Shown here: positions 1 through 6,498 of the stretch, piece after piece
How the letters are laid out: each line of letters starts with the position of its first letter
How positions within the stretch are numbered: position 1 is the first letter of the stretch
From: Oscillospiraceae bacterium
GTDB lineage: Bacteria > Bacillota > Clostridia > Oscillospirales > Ruminococcaceae
Direction of reading: 5' to 3'
NCBI GenBank assembly: GCA_017410745.1
Contig: JAFPPJ010000263.1
Span: 1 to 7,221, forward strand
DNA length: 7,221 bases
Notes under the pieces: generated by a model
Told to the model about the DNA's origin: nothing
Database searches by the model: none
What the model saw: only the letters and a program-made list of their open reading frames with translations
Made by a program: the position numbers and the translations under genes

Positions 1-2
1 AT

Positions 3-449
3 GCGGCAAAGCGCCTGAATATCTCCACCAAGAATAATGAGACCGTCACAAGTATCAAGATAGAAAGCTATAAACGCACGATATACGATCTTGTCAACCG
101 CTTGCTGTGCATGGAAGGCGACGATTACGACGCGGAGCTGCGCGACTATGTGAATGAACACAGCGAGATAGAATGTGCGTATCTGATAGACAAAAAGGGA
201 TTTCAGATCACAGATACCGTGATGAGCGGTGATACCGTCGTGCTTGACGGATTTGTGCCCGCTGTAAAGGGTGTCAACCACGATATAAAGAACTATTTCT
301 ATGCGATCAAGGAGCAGATAGAGGATCCTTTCATTTCCGGATGGTATATTTCCAACGCCACCGGCAACAGCTGCAAGACGATCTCCTCTAAGCTTTATGA
401 CAAAAACGGCAATATGGTCGTGGTATGCGTCGATCTGAAAAGCCGATGA
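3..449 (+). CDS. C-terminal part of a PDC/Cache- or PAS-like sensory domain protein (5' truncated)
   Basis: The frame is open from base 3 to the TGA at 447-449, giving 148 visible residues; the gene clearly starts upstream of the window. An internal ATG at 102 exists, but the frame reads through it without a stop and no good Shine-Dalgarno sequence precedes it, so this is a partial gene. The visible part begins with a helical stretch, then has the pattern 'AYLIDKKGFQITD', a variable middle, 'YISNATGNSCKTISS' and a final strand 'NGNMVVVCVDL'. This order (helix, strand with LID-x-x-G, late ATG/S-strand, terminal DL strand) resembles MCP-like PDC sensor domains, and also the PAS-like domain that follows EAL in YkuI-type proteins. 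The output domain (EAL, GGDEF, kinase or other) would be upstream and cannot be seen. No transmembrane segment is present in the visible part. The domain assignment is from memory of family patterns and is moderate at best. Confidence 0.6.
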   Translation, partial: AAKRLNISTKNNETVTSIKIESYKRTIYDLVNRLLCMEGDDYDAELRDYVNEHSEIECAYLIDKKGFQITDTVMSGDTVVLDGFVPAVKGVNHDIKNYFYAIKEQIEDPFISGWYISNATGNSCKTISSKLYDKNGNMVVVCVDLKSR

Positions 450-451
450 TC

Positions 452-457
452 AAGGAG
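452..457 (+). promoter_or_regulatory. Ribosome binding site that decides the TTG start of the helicase
   Basis: AAGGAG lies 8 bases before TTG at 466. It lies only 4 bases before an ATG at 462, which opens a three-codon frame ending in TAA at 471-473. The next in-frame Met of the helicase is about 90 codons further on, so TTG 466 is the best supported start. Confidence 0.7.
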
Positions 458-465
458 CATCATGA

Positions 466-2769
466 TTGGATAATTTTGAGATTTTTTACGAATTACAGAT
501 AAAGAAGATAAAAAACGAGATAAAGAAAAGTTCCGAGCGCAGGAAAGGGCCTGCGGAAGCGATAGCAAATTCTTTTGAAAACAATAAGAAGTATAAAGCT
601 ATAGTATCCGAAGCAGGAAAACAGCGCCAGCGCGAATACTATAATAAAAACAAGGATGCGATAGATAAGCTCATAGCAGAGGGCATACCTGTTACCGAGG
701 CCTCTGTAAGGCACAGACAGACAGAGCTTGATATGGAGAAGTTCTATAATGAGAACTTCCAGAAAATAGTGAAAAAAGTGCGTGGAAAAGCAGAAGACCT
801 GATCAATTCGGCATTCTCCAATACAAGGCTCACACTTTTCAATATCACAGGAGTATCTACAGAAGGGCTCTCACCCGATAATGCAGACAGATTCGTTGAG
901 AAATACGAAGAGGTCGGCTTCTCGCAGTTATATATAAAGGAACTCCCTCTGTGCGTGGACTATCTTAACAAGCGCCTTTTAAACGGCATCACTGACCTTT
1001 ACCTTGAAAGCACGGGAGCGGACAGACGCCAGTTTGAGTGGGTATTCAGAGCAATAGCAAAGCAGAAGCTCAAGGACAGTCAGAGAGTGTGGAGACTTCT
1101 TGATGAGATAAAAAATGACTTTACTGTCACCCGTCTCATGGAAATGCTTGCGGCAAACCGCTTCTTTGCTGACAACTACAATGAAGTACGCACAAATGCA
1201 GAAGCATTCCTGCGCCTGCAAAGTGATATACTTGACACTATACCCGATTCATATGCCTTGCTTTATCCCGAGGCAAGGAAGATGAAGCGGCATTTTGTGC
1301 TGTGCATAGGTCCCACCAATTCAGGCAAGACATACAGAGCAGTCGAAGATCTGAAGAATGCTGATACGGGCATATATCTTGCTCCGCTCAGACTCCTTGC
1401 CTATGAGCAGTTTGAGAACCTTAACTTTACCCGTCCCTGCAATCTTGTTACAGGCGAGGAATGCATATATATACCATGTGCACAGCTTCAGTCATCAACG
1501 ATAGAGATGCTCGATACAGGGAAGCATTATGATGTGGCTGTAATAGATGAAGCGCAGATGGTAGGCGATGAATTCAGGGGCGGTGCGTGGACTCGTGCGA
1601 TACTCGGCGCATGTGCAGACAGGATATATCTTTGTGCTGCGCCTCATGCAGAACATATACTCATCAAGCTTATCGAGGAATGCGGTGATACATACGAGGT
1701 GCATTATACAGAAAGGCGTACAGCCCTTGAATTTGATGACACCTTTGAGACATTCCCGTATGATGTGGAGACAGGCGATGCGCTCATCGTATTCACAAGG
1801 CGTGATGTACATGCTGTTGCCGCAGAGCTTCAGCATGACGGGCTCAGATGCAGCATAATATACGGCGCTTTGCCATATGATGTCCGCCACGAGGAAGCAC
1901 GCAAGTTCAATTCCGGAGAAACAGATGTGGTAGTTGCTACCGATGCGATAGGAATGGGACTTAACATGCCCATCAGACGCATAGTTTTCATAGAGGATCA
2001 GAAGTTTGACGGCAGGGAAAAAAGGCCGCTGCGTTCGGATGAGATACAGCAGATAGCAGGTCGTGCAGGACGATACGGGATGTTCGATACGGGATATTAT
2101 TCATCACTGTATTCGTCCGATATGATACGCGACGGTATAAAGGACAGGGTATCCGATATAACTAACGCAATAATCGAATTCCCGCCGTCACTCCTTGACC
2201 TGAATGTATCTTTGTCAAAGATACTCGAAAAATGGAACTCCATCGAAGACAAGGACGGATATACCAAGGCAAATATCAAGACTGAGATAAAGCTGTGCAA
2301 GGTGCTTGAACGTCTTACCTCCGACAAATACCTGATCTACGAGCTTATAAGTATACCCATAGATGAACGTGATCCTGCGGTGTATGCATTGTGGGAAGAG
2401 CTGTCCGAAAATGTGATACGCCATGCGGTAGTGCATCTTGAGGATGTTGAGCCTGCCTATTCCGAGAAAAGCCAGCTTTCCGAGCTTGAGACAGCATATA
2501 AGATATGCGACCTGCTTTTCCACTTCTCCACCAAATTCTGGAAGGACGGTTCCGAAAAGGAGATCATCAGGATAAAGACCGATATATCGAGCATAACCAT
2601 GCGTATACTCGGTGAACAGGCGCTTACAGGAAAGACATGCCGCAGCTGCGGCAGAAGACTGTCATGGGATCATCGTTTTGATATATGTGACAGATGCTAT
2701 AACAGACGCTCTGCAGGCAGAACAGGATTCAGACCTGCGCACAGAAGAAGGAAGGAACACAGGGCATGA
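466..2769 (+). CDS. Suv3-like superfamily 2 ATP-dependent RNA helicase with C-terminal zinc motif
   Basis: This 767-residue protein is predicted to unwind RNA (or RNA/DNA) with ATP in the cytoplasm. Seen in the sequence: a charged, helical N-terminal region (about 1-260); the Suv3 hallmark 'YPEARKMKR' (267-275) leading into Walker A GPTNSGKT (282-289); 'LVTGEE'; the DEAQ Walker B box (361-364); CAAP motif III (390-393); VATDAIGMGLN motif V (490-500); and QIAGRAGR motif VI (529-536). The region after the helicase core (about 570-660) follows the Suv3 C-terminal layout. It ends with cysteines 725, 728, 741 and 744 (two CxxC pairs, a likely zinc site) and a basic tail. Mitochondrial Suv3 works with an exoribonuclease in RNA decay; a similar role here is inference. 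The start is TTG, with AAGGAG 8 bases upstream. It sits 16 bp after the sensor gene and overlaps the next gene by 4 bp. The family call is strong; the biological role is unknown. Confidence 0.9.
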   Translation: MDNFEIFYELQIKKIKNEIKKSSERRKGPAEAIANSFENNKKYKAIVSEAGKQRQREYYNKNKDAIDKLIAEGIPVTEASVRHRQTELDMEKFYNENFQKIVKKVRGKAEDLINSAFSNTRLTLFNITGVSTEGLSPDNADRFVEKYEEVGFSQLYIKELPLCVDYLNKRLLNGITDLYLESTGADRRQFEWVFRAIAKQKLKDSQRVWRLLDEIKNDFTVTRLMEMLAANRFFADNYNEVRTNAEAFLRLQSDILDTIPDSYALLYPEARKMKRHFVLCIGPTNSGKTYRAVEDLKNADTGIYLAPLRLLAYEQFENLNFTRPCNLVTGEECIYIPCAQLQSSTIEMLDTGKHYDVAVIDEAQMVGDEFRGGAWTRAILGACADRIYLCAAPHAEHILIKLIEECGDTYEVHYTERRTALEFDDTFETFPYDVETGDALIVFTRRDVHAVAAELQHDGLRCSIIYGALPYDVRHEEARKFNSGETDVVVATDAIGMGLNMPIRRIVFIEDQKFDGREKRPLRSDEIQQIAGRAGRYGMFDTGYYSSLYSSDMIRDGIKDRVSDITNAIIEFPPSLLDLNVSLSKILEKWNSIEDKDGYTKANIKTEIKLCKVLERLTSDKYLIYELISIPIDERDPAVYALWEELSENVIRHAVVHLEDVEPAYSEKSQLSELETAYKICDLLFHFSTKFWKDGSEKEIIRIKTDISSITMRILGEQALTGKTCRSCGRRLSWDHRFDICDRCYNRRSAGRTGFRPAHRRRKEHRA

Positions 2770-3458
2770 AGGGATACAGGATCGCTGTGATAAGACATGG
2801 CAGAACGTCTGCCAACGACAGCGGCATATATATCGGCAAGACAGACCTTCCTCTTACAGAGGAGGGCAAGGAAGAACTCCGCGAACTCTATGAAACACAT
2901 GAGTATCCTAAGGTAGCACGGGTATATACCAGTCCTCTCGAAAGAGCTGTACAGACTGCCGAGATACTTTTCCCCGACAGGGAAATGACCGAGATAGATG
3001 AACTGCGTGAAATGGACTTTGGTGCCTTTGAAGGCTGCAGCGCAGAGGAGCTCGCCCAGCTCGACAGCTATAAGAAATGGCTCAAAGGCGGACTTGACAA
3101 TCCTCCTCCAAACGGAGAAAGCCTTCGAAATATGATGACTCGCTGCTATGTCGCGCTCAATACCATAATACTTGATATGATGCGCGATGATATCACAAAT
3201 GCCGCAATTGTCACACATTCGGGCATACTTATGAATATGATGTCATGCTTCGGGCTTCCCAAGTTCAAGCCGATGGAATTTGCATGCCCAATGGGTCACG
3301 GATATGAGATACTTGTGACCGCGCAAATGTGGCAGCAGGGTTATTGCTTTGAAATACTCGGCAAGATACCCGGATATGAGAGCGTCGGATATTCCGATTC
3401 CGGCGAAGCGCTGTTTGATCTGCCCGAGGAGGACAGCGGATATGACGAACTCTTCTGA
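2766..3458 (+). CDS. Histidine phosphatase superfamily protein (phosphoglycerate mutase/CobC-like fold)
   Basis: A 230-residue cytoplasmic enzyme expected to remove phosphate from a small molecule through a phosphohistidine intermediate. Visible catalytic set: the RHG motif at 10-12 with nucleophile His11, followed by R13-T14; 'TSPLERAVQTAEI' with Arg60; the 'LREMDFGAFEG' segment with the likely acid Glu82; and the second histidine in 'VTHSGI' (His151). The 'YIGKTDLPLTEEG' stretch and short length are typical of the CobC/PhoE-like branch rather than glycolytic phosphoglycerate mutase. No cobalamin gene is nearby, so the name alpha-ribazole phosphatase is not justified and the substrate is unknown. 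ATG overlaps the helicase TGA as ATGA, with AAGGAA 8 bases upstream, so translation is probably coupled. The tail beyond about residue 205 is acidic and not part of the core fold. Fold call secure, substrate open. Confidence 0.9.
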   Translation: MKGYRIAVIRHGRTSANDSGIYIGKTDLPLTEEGKEELRELYETHEYPKVARVYTSPLERAVQTAEILFPDREMTEIDELREMDFGAFEGCSAEELAQLDSYKKWLKGGLDNPPPNGESLRNMMTRCYVALNTIILDMMRDDITNAAIVTHSGILMNMMSCFGLPKFKPMEFACPMGHGYEILVTAQMWQQGYCFEILGKIPGYESVGYSDSGEALFDLPEEDSGYDELF

Positions 3459-4266
3459 TAAGAATCTCTACACGATAAAGGAAATGCACCGCAGGGCTGT
3501 CATAGGCATAAAGACAGGATGGCCCGAGATGTGCTTCATCGTAGTACTCAATGCAGGTATCATCGGTTTTGTCTATGCGTGTGTGATATTTATATCCATG
3601 ATTTCCGGCACGAATGAAACATACCTTGCTGTACCATCCCTTACCTGTCCCATACAGTATTGGGTGGCTGCTGTGTTATTATGCGTGGTGGTCTATGTAG
3701 GTGCGATACCTCTCCACTTCGGTGTCAGGTGGTTCTACTGGCAGCTTTCGCGAGGTACTGTCATGCCGCTCTCATCGCTCTTTGCCTGCTATTCATCTGG
3801 CAAGATGATGAAAAAATGCTTCAAGGTCAAACTGCTGACTGATATGAAATTCCTCTGTCGCGCAGTTATATGCGGCGGTGCAATAAAGTTCATAACCGTC
3901 GTGTTCAGGGTAACTATGGGTACAGAGGTCACTGTAAGCGCATCTATCGGAATATTCCTTATATTCATAGTACTGATATGTACATACCTCAGTATGCTTG
4001 ATATGGTGTTCATACCATTTCTGTTTGCAGAGAATCCGGATATGTCTGCGGGCGAACTTGTAAATATATCCCGTGCATTTATCAGAAGGCATCCTACTTT
4101 TTCCATAAAGCTGTATTTCTATTGTCTGCCCTGGTATCTTACCGCACTTCTTGTATTCCCTCTCATGATAGTTATACCGCTGACAAATGTTATCATGGCA
4201 GAATATCTTCGACTTATCTATATGGAGGAAGATCCCCATGAGAAGAAGGATCTTTCTTACTGCTGA
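3442..4266 (+). CDS. Polytopic membrane protein, possibly DUF975-like
   Basis: A 274-residue integral membrane protein of unknown function. I chose ATG 3442 because AGGAGG (3427-3432) lies 9 bases upstream; an in-frame ATG at 3349 would run 110 bases into the phosphatase gene and lacks such a site. The start overlaps the phosphatase stop by 17 bp. Hydrophobic segments are visible at about residues 31-54, 73-95, 137-155, 167-195 and 222-258, suggesting five or six membrane passes. The soluble stretch between the last two contains 'AENPDMSAGELVNISRAFI', an acidic-then-helical pattern reminiscent of DUF975 proteins ('ADNPEI...A..RS..LM'), which are polytopic proteins common in Clostridia. That assignment is a weak resemblance by eye. 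No transporter or enzyme motif is seen. Placement between a phosphatase and a pseudouridine synthase gives no clear functional hint. Confidence 0.75.
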   Translation: MTNSSDKNLYTIKEMHRRAVIGIKTGWPEMCFIVVLNAGIIGFVYACVIFISMISGTNETYLAVPSLTCPIQYWVAAVLLCVVVYVGAIPLHFGVRWFYWQLSRGTVMPLSSLFACYSSGKMMKKCFKVKLLTDMKFLCRAVICGGAIKFITVVFRVTMGTEVTVSASIGIFLIFIVLICTYLSMLDMVFIPFLFAENPDMSAGELVNISRAFIRRHPTFSIKLYFYCLPWYLTALLVFPLMIVIPLTNVIMAEYLRLIYMEEDPHEKKDLSYC

Positions 4267-5059
4267 CAGAGCCGTATCTGTCAGCACATTCCTGAAACAG
4301 AGAGGATTTTCTTCCTCGCTCATAAAAGCGCTGAAAGCATGCGGAGGACTGCCGTGCAGGACGGATGAAACGCTCACTGCGGGGCAGGGAATAGAGGTGC
4401 TTCTCCCGGATGAGGTCAATGATGCGCCGCCGACAGATGTGCGTGTCAAGATCATATATGAGGATGAAGACTATATTGCTGCGGATAAGCCATCGTCGAT
4501 GCCTGTGCATAGTGTGACGCTGTATAACGGCGACACCCTCGAAAATGTGTTTTCGGGCGACCATGGATTTCATGTGATAAACCGCCTTGACAAGGATACC
4601 ACGGGTATATGCCTTATAGCAAAGCACAGCTATGCCGCAGACATAGTTTGCTCTAAGAGATATACTGCAATATGCTGCGGCAAGATAGAGGAGCCTGTCA
4701 GAATAGATCTCCCGATCATAAACGGCAGCGGCAGGATGATATGCAGCACCATGGGCAGACCGTCCGTAACTGTTGTCAGACCTCTCATGTGCGGAAAGGA
4801 TTATACTCTTGTCGAATGTACGCTCCTTACAGGCAGAAGGCATCAGATCAGGGTGCATATGGCTGAAACAGGCCATCCTCTTGCAGGCGACGCGCTCTAC
4901 GGCGGATGTGCAGAGCATATATCAAGACAAGCTCTCCATTGTTCATATATCGGGTTTGAGCATAAGGTCACAGGCGAAAGAATGAGTTTCACATCACCGT
5001 TGCCGAAGGATATTGCCGATATAATCAAAATAGACAATATGAACAATATATTATTGTAA
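4238..5059 (+). CDS. RluA-family pseudouridine synthase
   Basis: This 273-residue enzyme should isomerise specific uridines in rRNA or tRNA to pseudouridine. Residues about 12-56 look like a degenerate S4-like RNA-binding region ('FLKQRGFSSSLIKALKACGG'). The catalytic motif is 'INRLDKDTTG' with nucleophile Asp118. The conserved late block 'TGRRHQIRVHMAETGHPLAG' (198-217), followed by DALYGG, is typical of the RluA group. Between the 'AKH' strand and 'KRYTAI' the protein is about 8 residues shorter than E. coli RluD as I recall it, so a helix is trimmed. ATG 4238 was chosen because GGAGG (4224-4228) lies 9 bases upstream and the frame then begins like other family members; a start at 4187 would lie deep inside the membrane protein gene. 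It overlaps that gene by 29 bp. Which uridine is modified cannot be told from sequence. Confidence 0.92.
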   Translation: MRRRIFLTADRAVSVSTFLKQRGFSSSLIKALKACGGLPCRTDETLTAGQGIEVLLPDEVNDAPPTDVRVKIIYEDEDYIAADKPSSMPVHSVTLYNGDTLENVFSGDHGFHVINRLDKDTTGICLIAKHSYAADIVCSKRYTAICCGKIEEPVRIDLPIINGSGRMICSTMGRPSVTVVRPLMCGKDYTLVECTLLTGRRHQIRVHMAETGHPLAGDALYGGCAEHISRQALHCSYIGFEHKVTGERMSFTSPLPKDIADIIKIDNMNNILL

Positions 5060-5085
5060 CATAATACAAAAATCGCTTTACTCTA

Positions 5086-5113
5086 TTGATATATCATAAA
5101 AACGTGGTATAAT
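5086..5113 (+). promoter_or_regulatory. Sigma-A (sigma70-type) promoter for the GNAT-tsaE-tsaB operon
   Basis: The -35 TTGATA (5086-5091) and perfect -10 TATAAT (5108-5113) are separated by 16 bp, with an extended -10 TG at 5105-5106. Transcription would begin near 5120, giving a leader of about 43 bases before ATG 5163. It lies in the only sizeable gap between complete genes, which supports a new transcript starting here. Confidence 0.8.
5094..5105 (+). repeat. 12-base direct repeat, copy 1 (inside promoter spacer)
   Basis: TCATAAAAACGT sits between the -35 and -10 boxes and ends at the T of the extended -10 TG. An identical 12-mer occurs at 7194-7205 in the other intergenic region. It could be a regulator site or a chance AT-rich match. 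Confidence 0.5.
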
Positions 5114-5150
5114 AAACATAGGTGTTTTGTTGAATTTCAATAAATGGCAG

Positions 5151-5156
5151 AGGAGG
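5151..5156 (+). promoter_or_regulatory. Ribosome binding site that decides the GNAT start
   Basis: AGGAGG is 6 bases before ATG 5163. An in-frame TTG at 5127 has no such site and lies only a few bases after the predicted transcription start, so ATG 5163 is preferred. Confidence 0.85.
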
Positions 5157-5162
5157 GCTTAT

Positions 5163-6065
5163 ATGGAGATAGAATATCTTTCACATCTGAAAAAGCCCGA
5201 TGATGCTATCGAACTTTACAAGGCACTCGAATGGTATCAGCTGAGCGGTTATACAGATGATGATATCGCTAAGGCGAATGAGAGCTTCTATTCATGCTAT
5301 GCTTATGACGGAGACAAGCTTGTAGGTCTGGGGCGTGTGGCTTCCGACGGCCTTATTGCCGCTGTCATGAGCGGCATATGTGTACGCACCGAATACCGCA
5401 AGCACGGTATAGGTGCAGAGATAGTGCGCCGTATCGTCGAATATTGCCAGACCGGTCTGTATAAGCTCAATGTGCAGATATTCTGCGAGGATTCCCTCAT
5501 CAAATGGTATGAGGGCATGGGCTTTGAAAAGCTTGCTGTAGGCATGAGAAAGAGCATGCCCATGAAGGAGGAGCGTTCCGCCCTCAAGAAGAAATTCGGC
5601 GAGATATACGGTATCGAGCAGATCACCGATGTCAACGAGGATTTCTACTGGTACGACTTTGATGCATACGGTGATTTCAGCTTTTATGCAGGTATCGGCA
5701 GTGAAGGGGTCAAGGTACCGTTTTTGCGTATGATGTTCTATGCGCATGACCCTGTCAAGCTCAGCTGTGAGATCATATTCGAGAATGTGAGCGAGTTTGA
5801 GATTGGCAGCATAGGTGTGCGTACACCGCTTTTCGGATTTGATATAATCAATACCGAGAAGCTCGGATATTCCGAGAGGAAGAGATATAAGATACGTTCG
5901 CTCGAGGATGATGATATATCATTCTTCTGCGAGAAATTCAGGATCATGAATGTAGATGTGTGCAAGGACAAGGTATCTATATCATGTCAGAAGGAAGAGC
6001 ATGAGCCGGAGCAGTCGCTGCGTGACATCTTCGGTATAGACAAGATAGAGGAGCAGTATGGCTGA
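5163..6065 (+). CDS. GNAT-family N-acetyltransferase with an unrecognised C-terminal domain
   Basis: A 300-residue protein of two parts. Residues about 1-130 form a GNAT acetyl-CoA-dependent acetyltransferase: strand 'LVGLGRVASDG' (53-63), then motif A 'VRTEYRKHGIG' (74-84) with the acetyl-CoA pyrophosphate loop R79-x-x-G82-x-G84, and the late 'LIKWYEGMGFEKL' (112-124) typical of motif B. Small-molecule or protein amines are the usual substrates; this one's is unknown. Residues about 140-300 are rich in alternating hydrophobic and charged residues (for example 'LSCEIIFENVSEFEIG', 'RYKIRSLEDDDISFF'), suggesting a beta-rich domain that I do not recognise. It is not RimI by layout: RimI is about 150 residues without this extension. 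ATG 5163 is supported by AGGAGG 6 bases upstream. It is the first gene after the promoter and overlaps tsaE by 8 bp. Confidence 0.85.
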   Translation: MEIEYLSHLKKPDDAIELYKALEWYQLSGYTDDDIAKANESFYSCYAYDGDKLVGLGRVASDGLIAAVMSGICVRTEYRKHGIGAEIVRRIVEYCQTGLYKLNVQIFCEDSLIKWYEGMGFEKLAVGMRKSMPMKEERSALKKKFGEIYGIEQITDVNEDFYWYDFDAYGDFSFYAGIGSEGVKVPFLRMMFYAHDPVKLSCEIIFENVSEFEIGSIGVRTPLFGFDIINTEKLGYSERKRYKIRSLEDDDISFFCEKFRIMNVDVCKDKVSISCQKEEHEPEQSLRDIFGIDKIEEQYG

Positions 6066-6498
6066 GATACGCTTTGATTCATATTCACCCGCAGATACGA
6101 TCGAAATAGGCAAGAAATTAGGCGCTGCCCTCAGGGGCGGCGAAACTATTGCATACAGGGGCGGACTTGGTGCGGGCAAGACCACTATGACAAGAGGCAT
6201 AGCGCTCGGTATGGGGCTGCCGGATATAGTCAGCAGTCCCACTTTTGCGATTGTCAATGAATACTGCGGTGACAAGCTGCGTCTCTGCCATTTTGATATG
6301 TACCGAATAAACGGTGCGGATTCTCTTGAATCTACGGGATATTACGATTATCTCGGCAAAAATACCGTCATTGCCGCAGAATGGTCTGAGAATACGGAAG
6401 GTCTCCTCGATGAAGATATCACTGTTGAGATACAGCAGGGCAGTGAGGAAGGCCACCGAATAATAATCATCACATCCGATAAGGAGCTTGATATATGA
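6058..6498 (+). CDS. tsaE: tRNA threonylcarbamoyladenosine biosynthesis ATPase TsaE
   Basis: A 146-residue P-loop ATPase that works with TsaB and TsaD in transferring the threonylcarbamoyl group to A37 of ANN-decoding tRNAs, in the cytoplasm. Visible features are Walker A GGLGAGKTT (35-43), the 'SSPTFAIVNEY' switch-like segment (59-69), 'HFDMYRI' (78-84) with Asp80, and 'AAEWSEN' (106-112) carrying the conserved Glu-Trp. Length is close to the usual 150-160. The start is ATG 6058, overlapping the GNAT gene by 8 bp; AGGAG (6049-6053) is only 4 bases upstream, rather close, so translation may depend partly on coupling. tsaB follows with an ATGA overlap, the classical tsaE-tsaB order of Firmicutes. 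Call very secure. Confidence 0.96.
   Translation: MAEIRFDSYSPADTIEIGKKLGAALRGGETIAYRGGLGAGKTTMTRGIALGMGLPDIVSSPTFAIVNEYCGDKLRLCHFDMYRINGADSLESTGYYDYLGKNTVIAAEWSENTEGLLDEDITVEIQQGSEEGHRIIIITSDKELDI

Noticed and set aside
2697..3218. Minus-strand open frame of 173 codons opposite the histidine phosphatase
   Set aside because: The + strand frame has a full catalytic set; the opposite frame has no motif that I recognise.
2766..3458. Naming the histidine phosphatase CobC (alpha-ribazole phosphatase)
   Set aside because: The fold and size fit, but there are no cobalamin genes nearby and the family has many substrates.
3793..4455. Minus-strand open frame of 220 codons opposite the membrane protein and the pseudouridine synthase start
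   Set aside because: It spans two real overlapping genes, with no recognisable domain; a shadow frame.
4214..4918. Long minus-strand open frame (234 codons) opposite the pseudouridine synthase
   Set aside because: It mirrors a well-supported gene, has Cys/His-rich low-sense composition and matches no family; a shadow frame.
5043..5057. Perfect AT-only-loop inverted repeat ACAATA-TAT-TATTGT at the end of the pseudouridine synthase gene
   Set aside because: The stem is only 6 bp with a single G/C pair position at each end and no T-run follows, so it does not qualify as an intrinsic terminator; it may be simple AT-rich coincidence.
5163..6065. Naming the GNAT protein RimI because it neighbours tsaE-tsaB
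   Set aside because: RimI is about half this length and normally lies after tsaB; this protein has a large extra domain and a different order.
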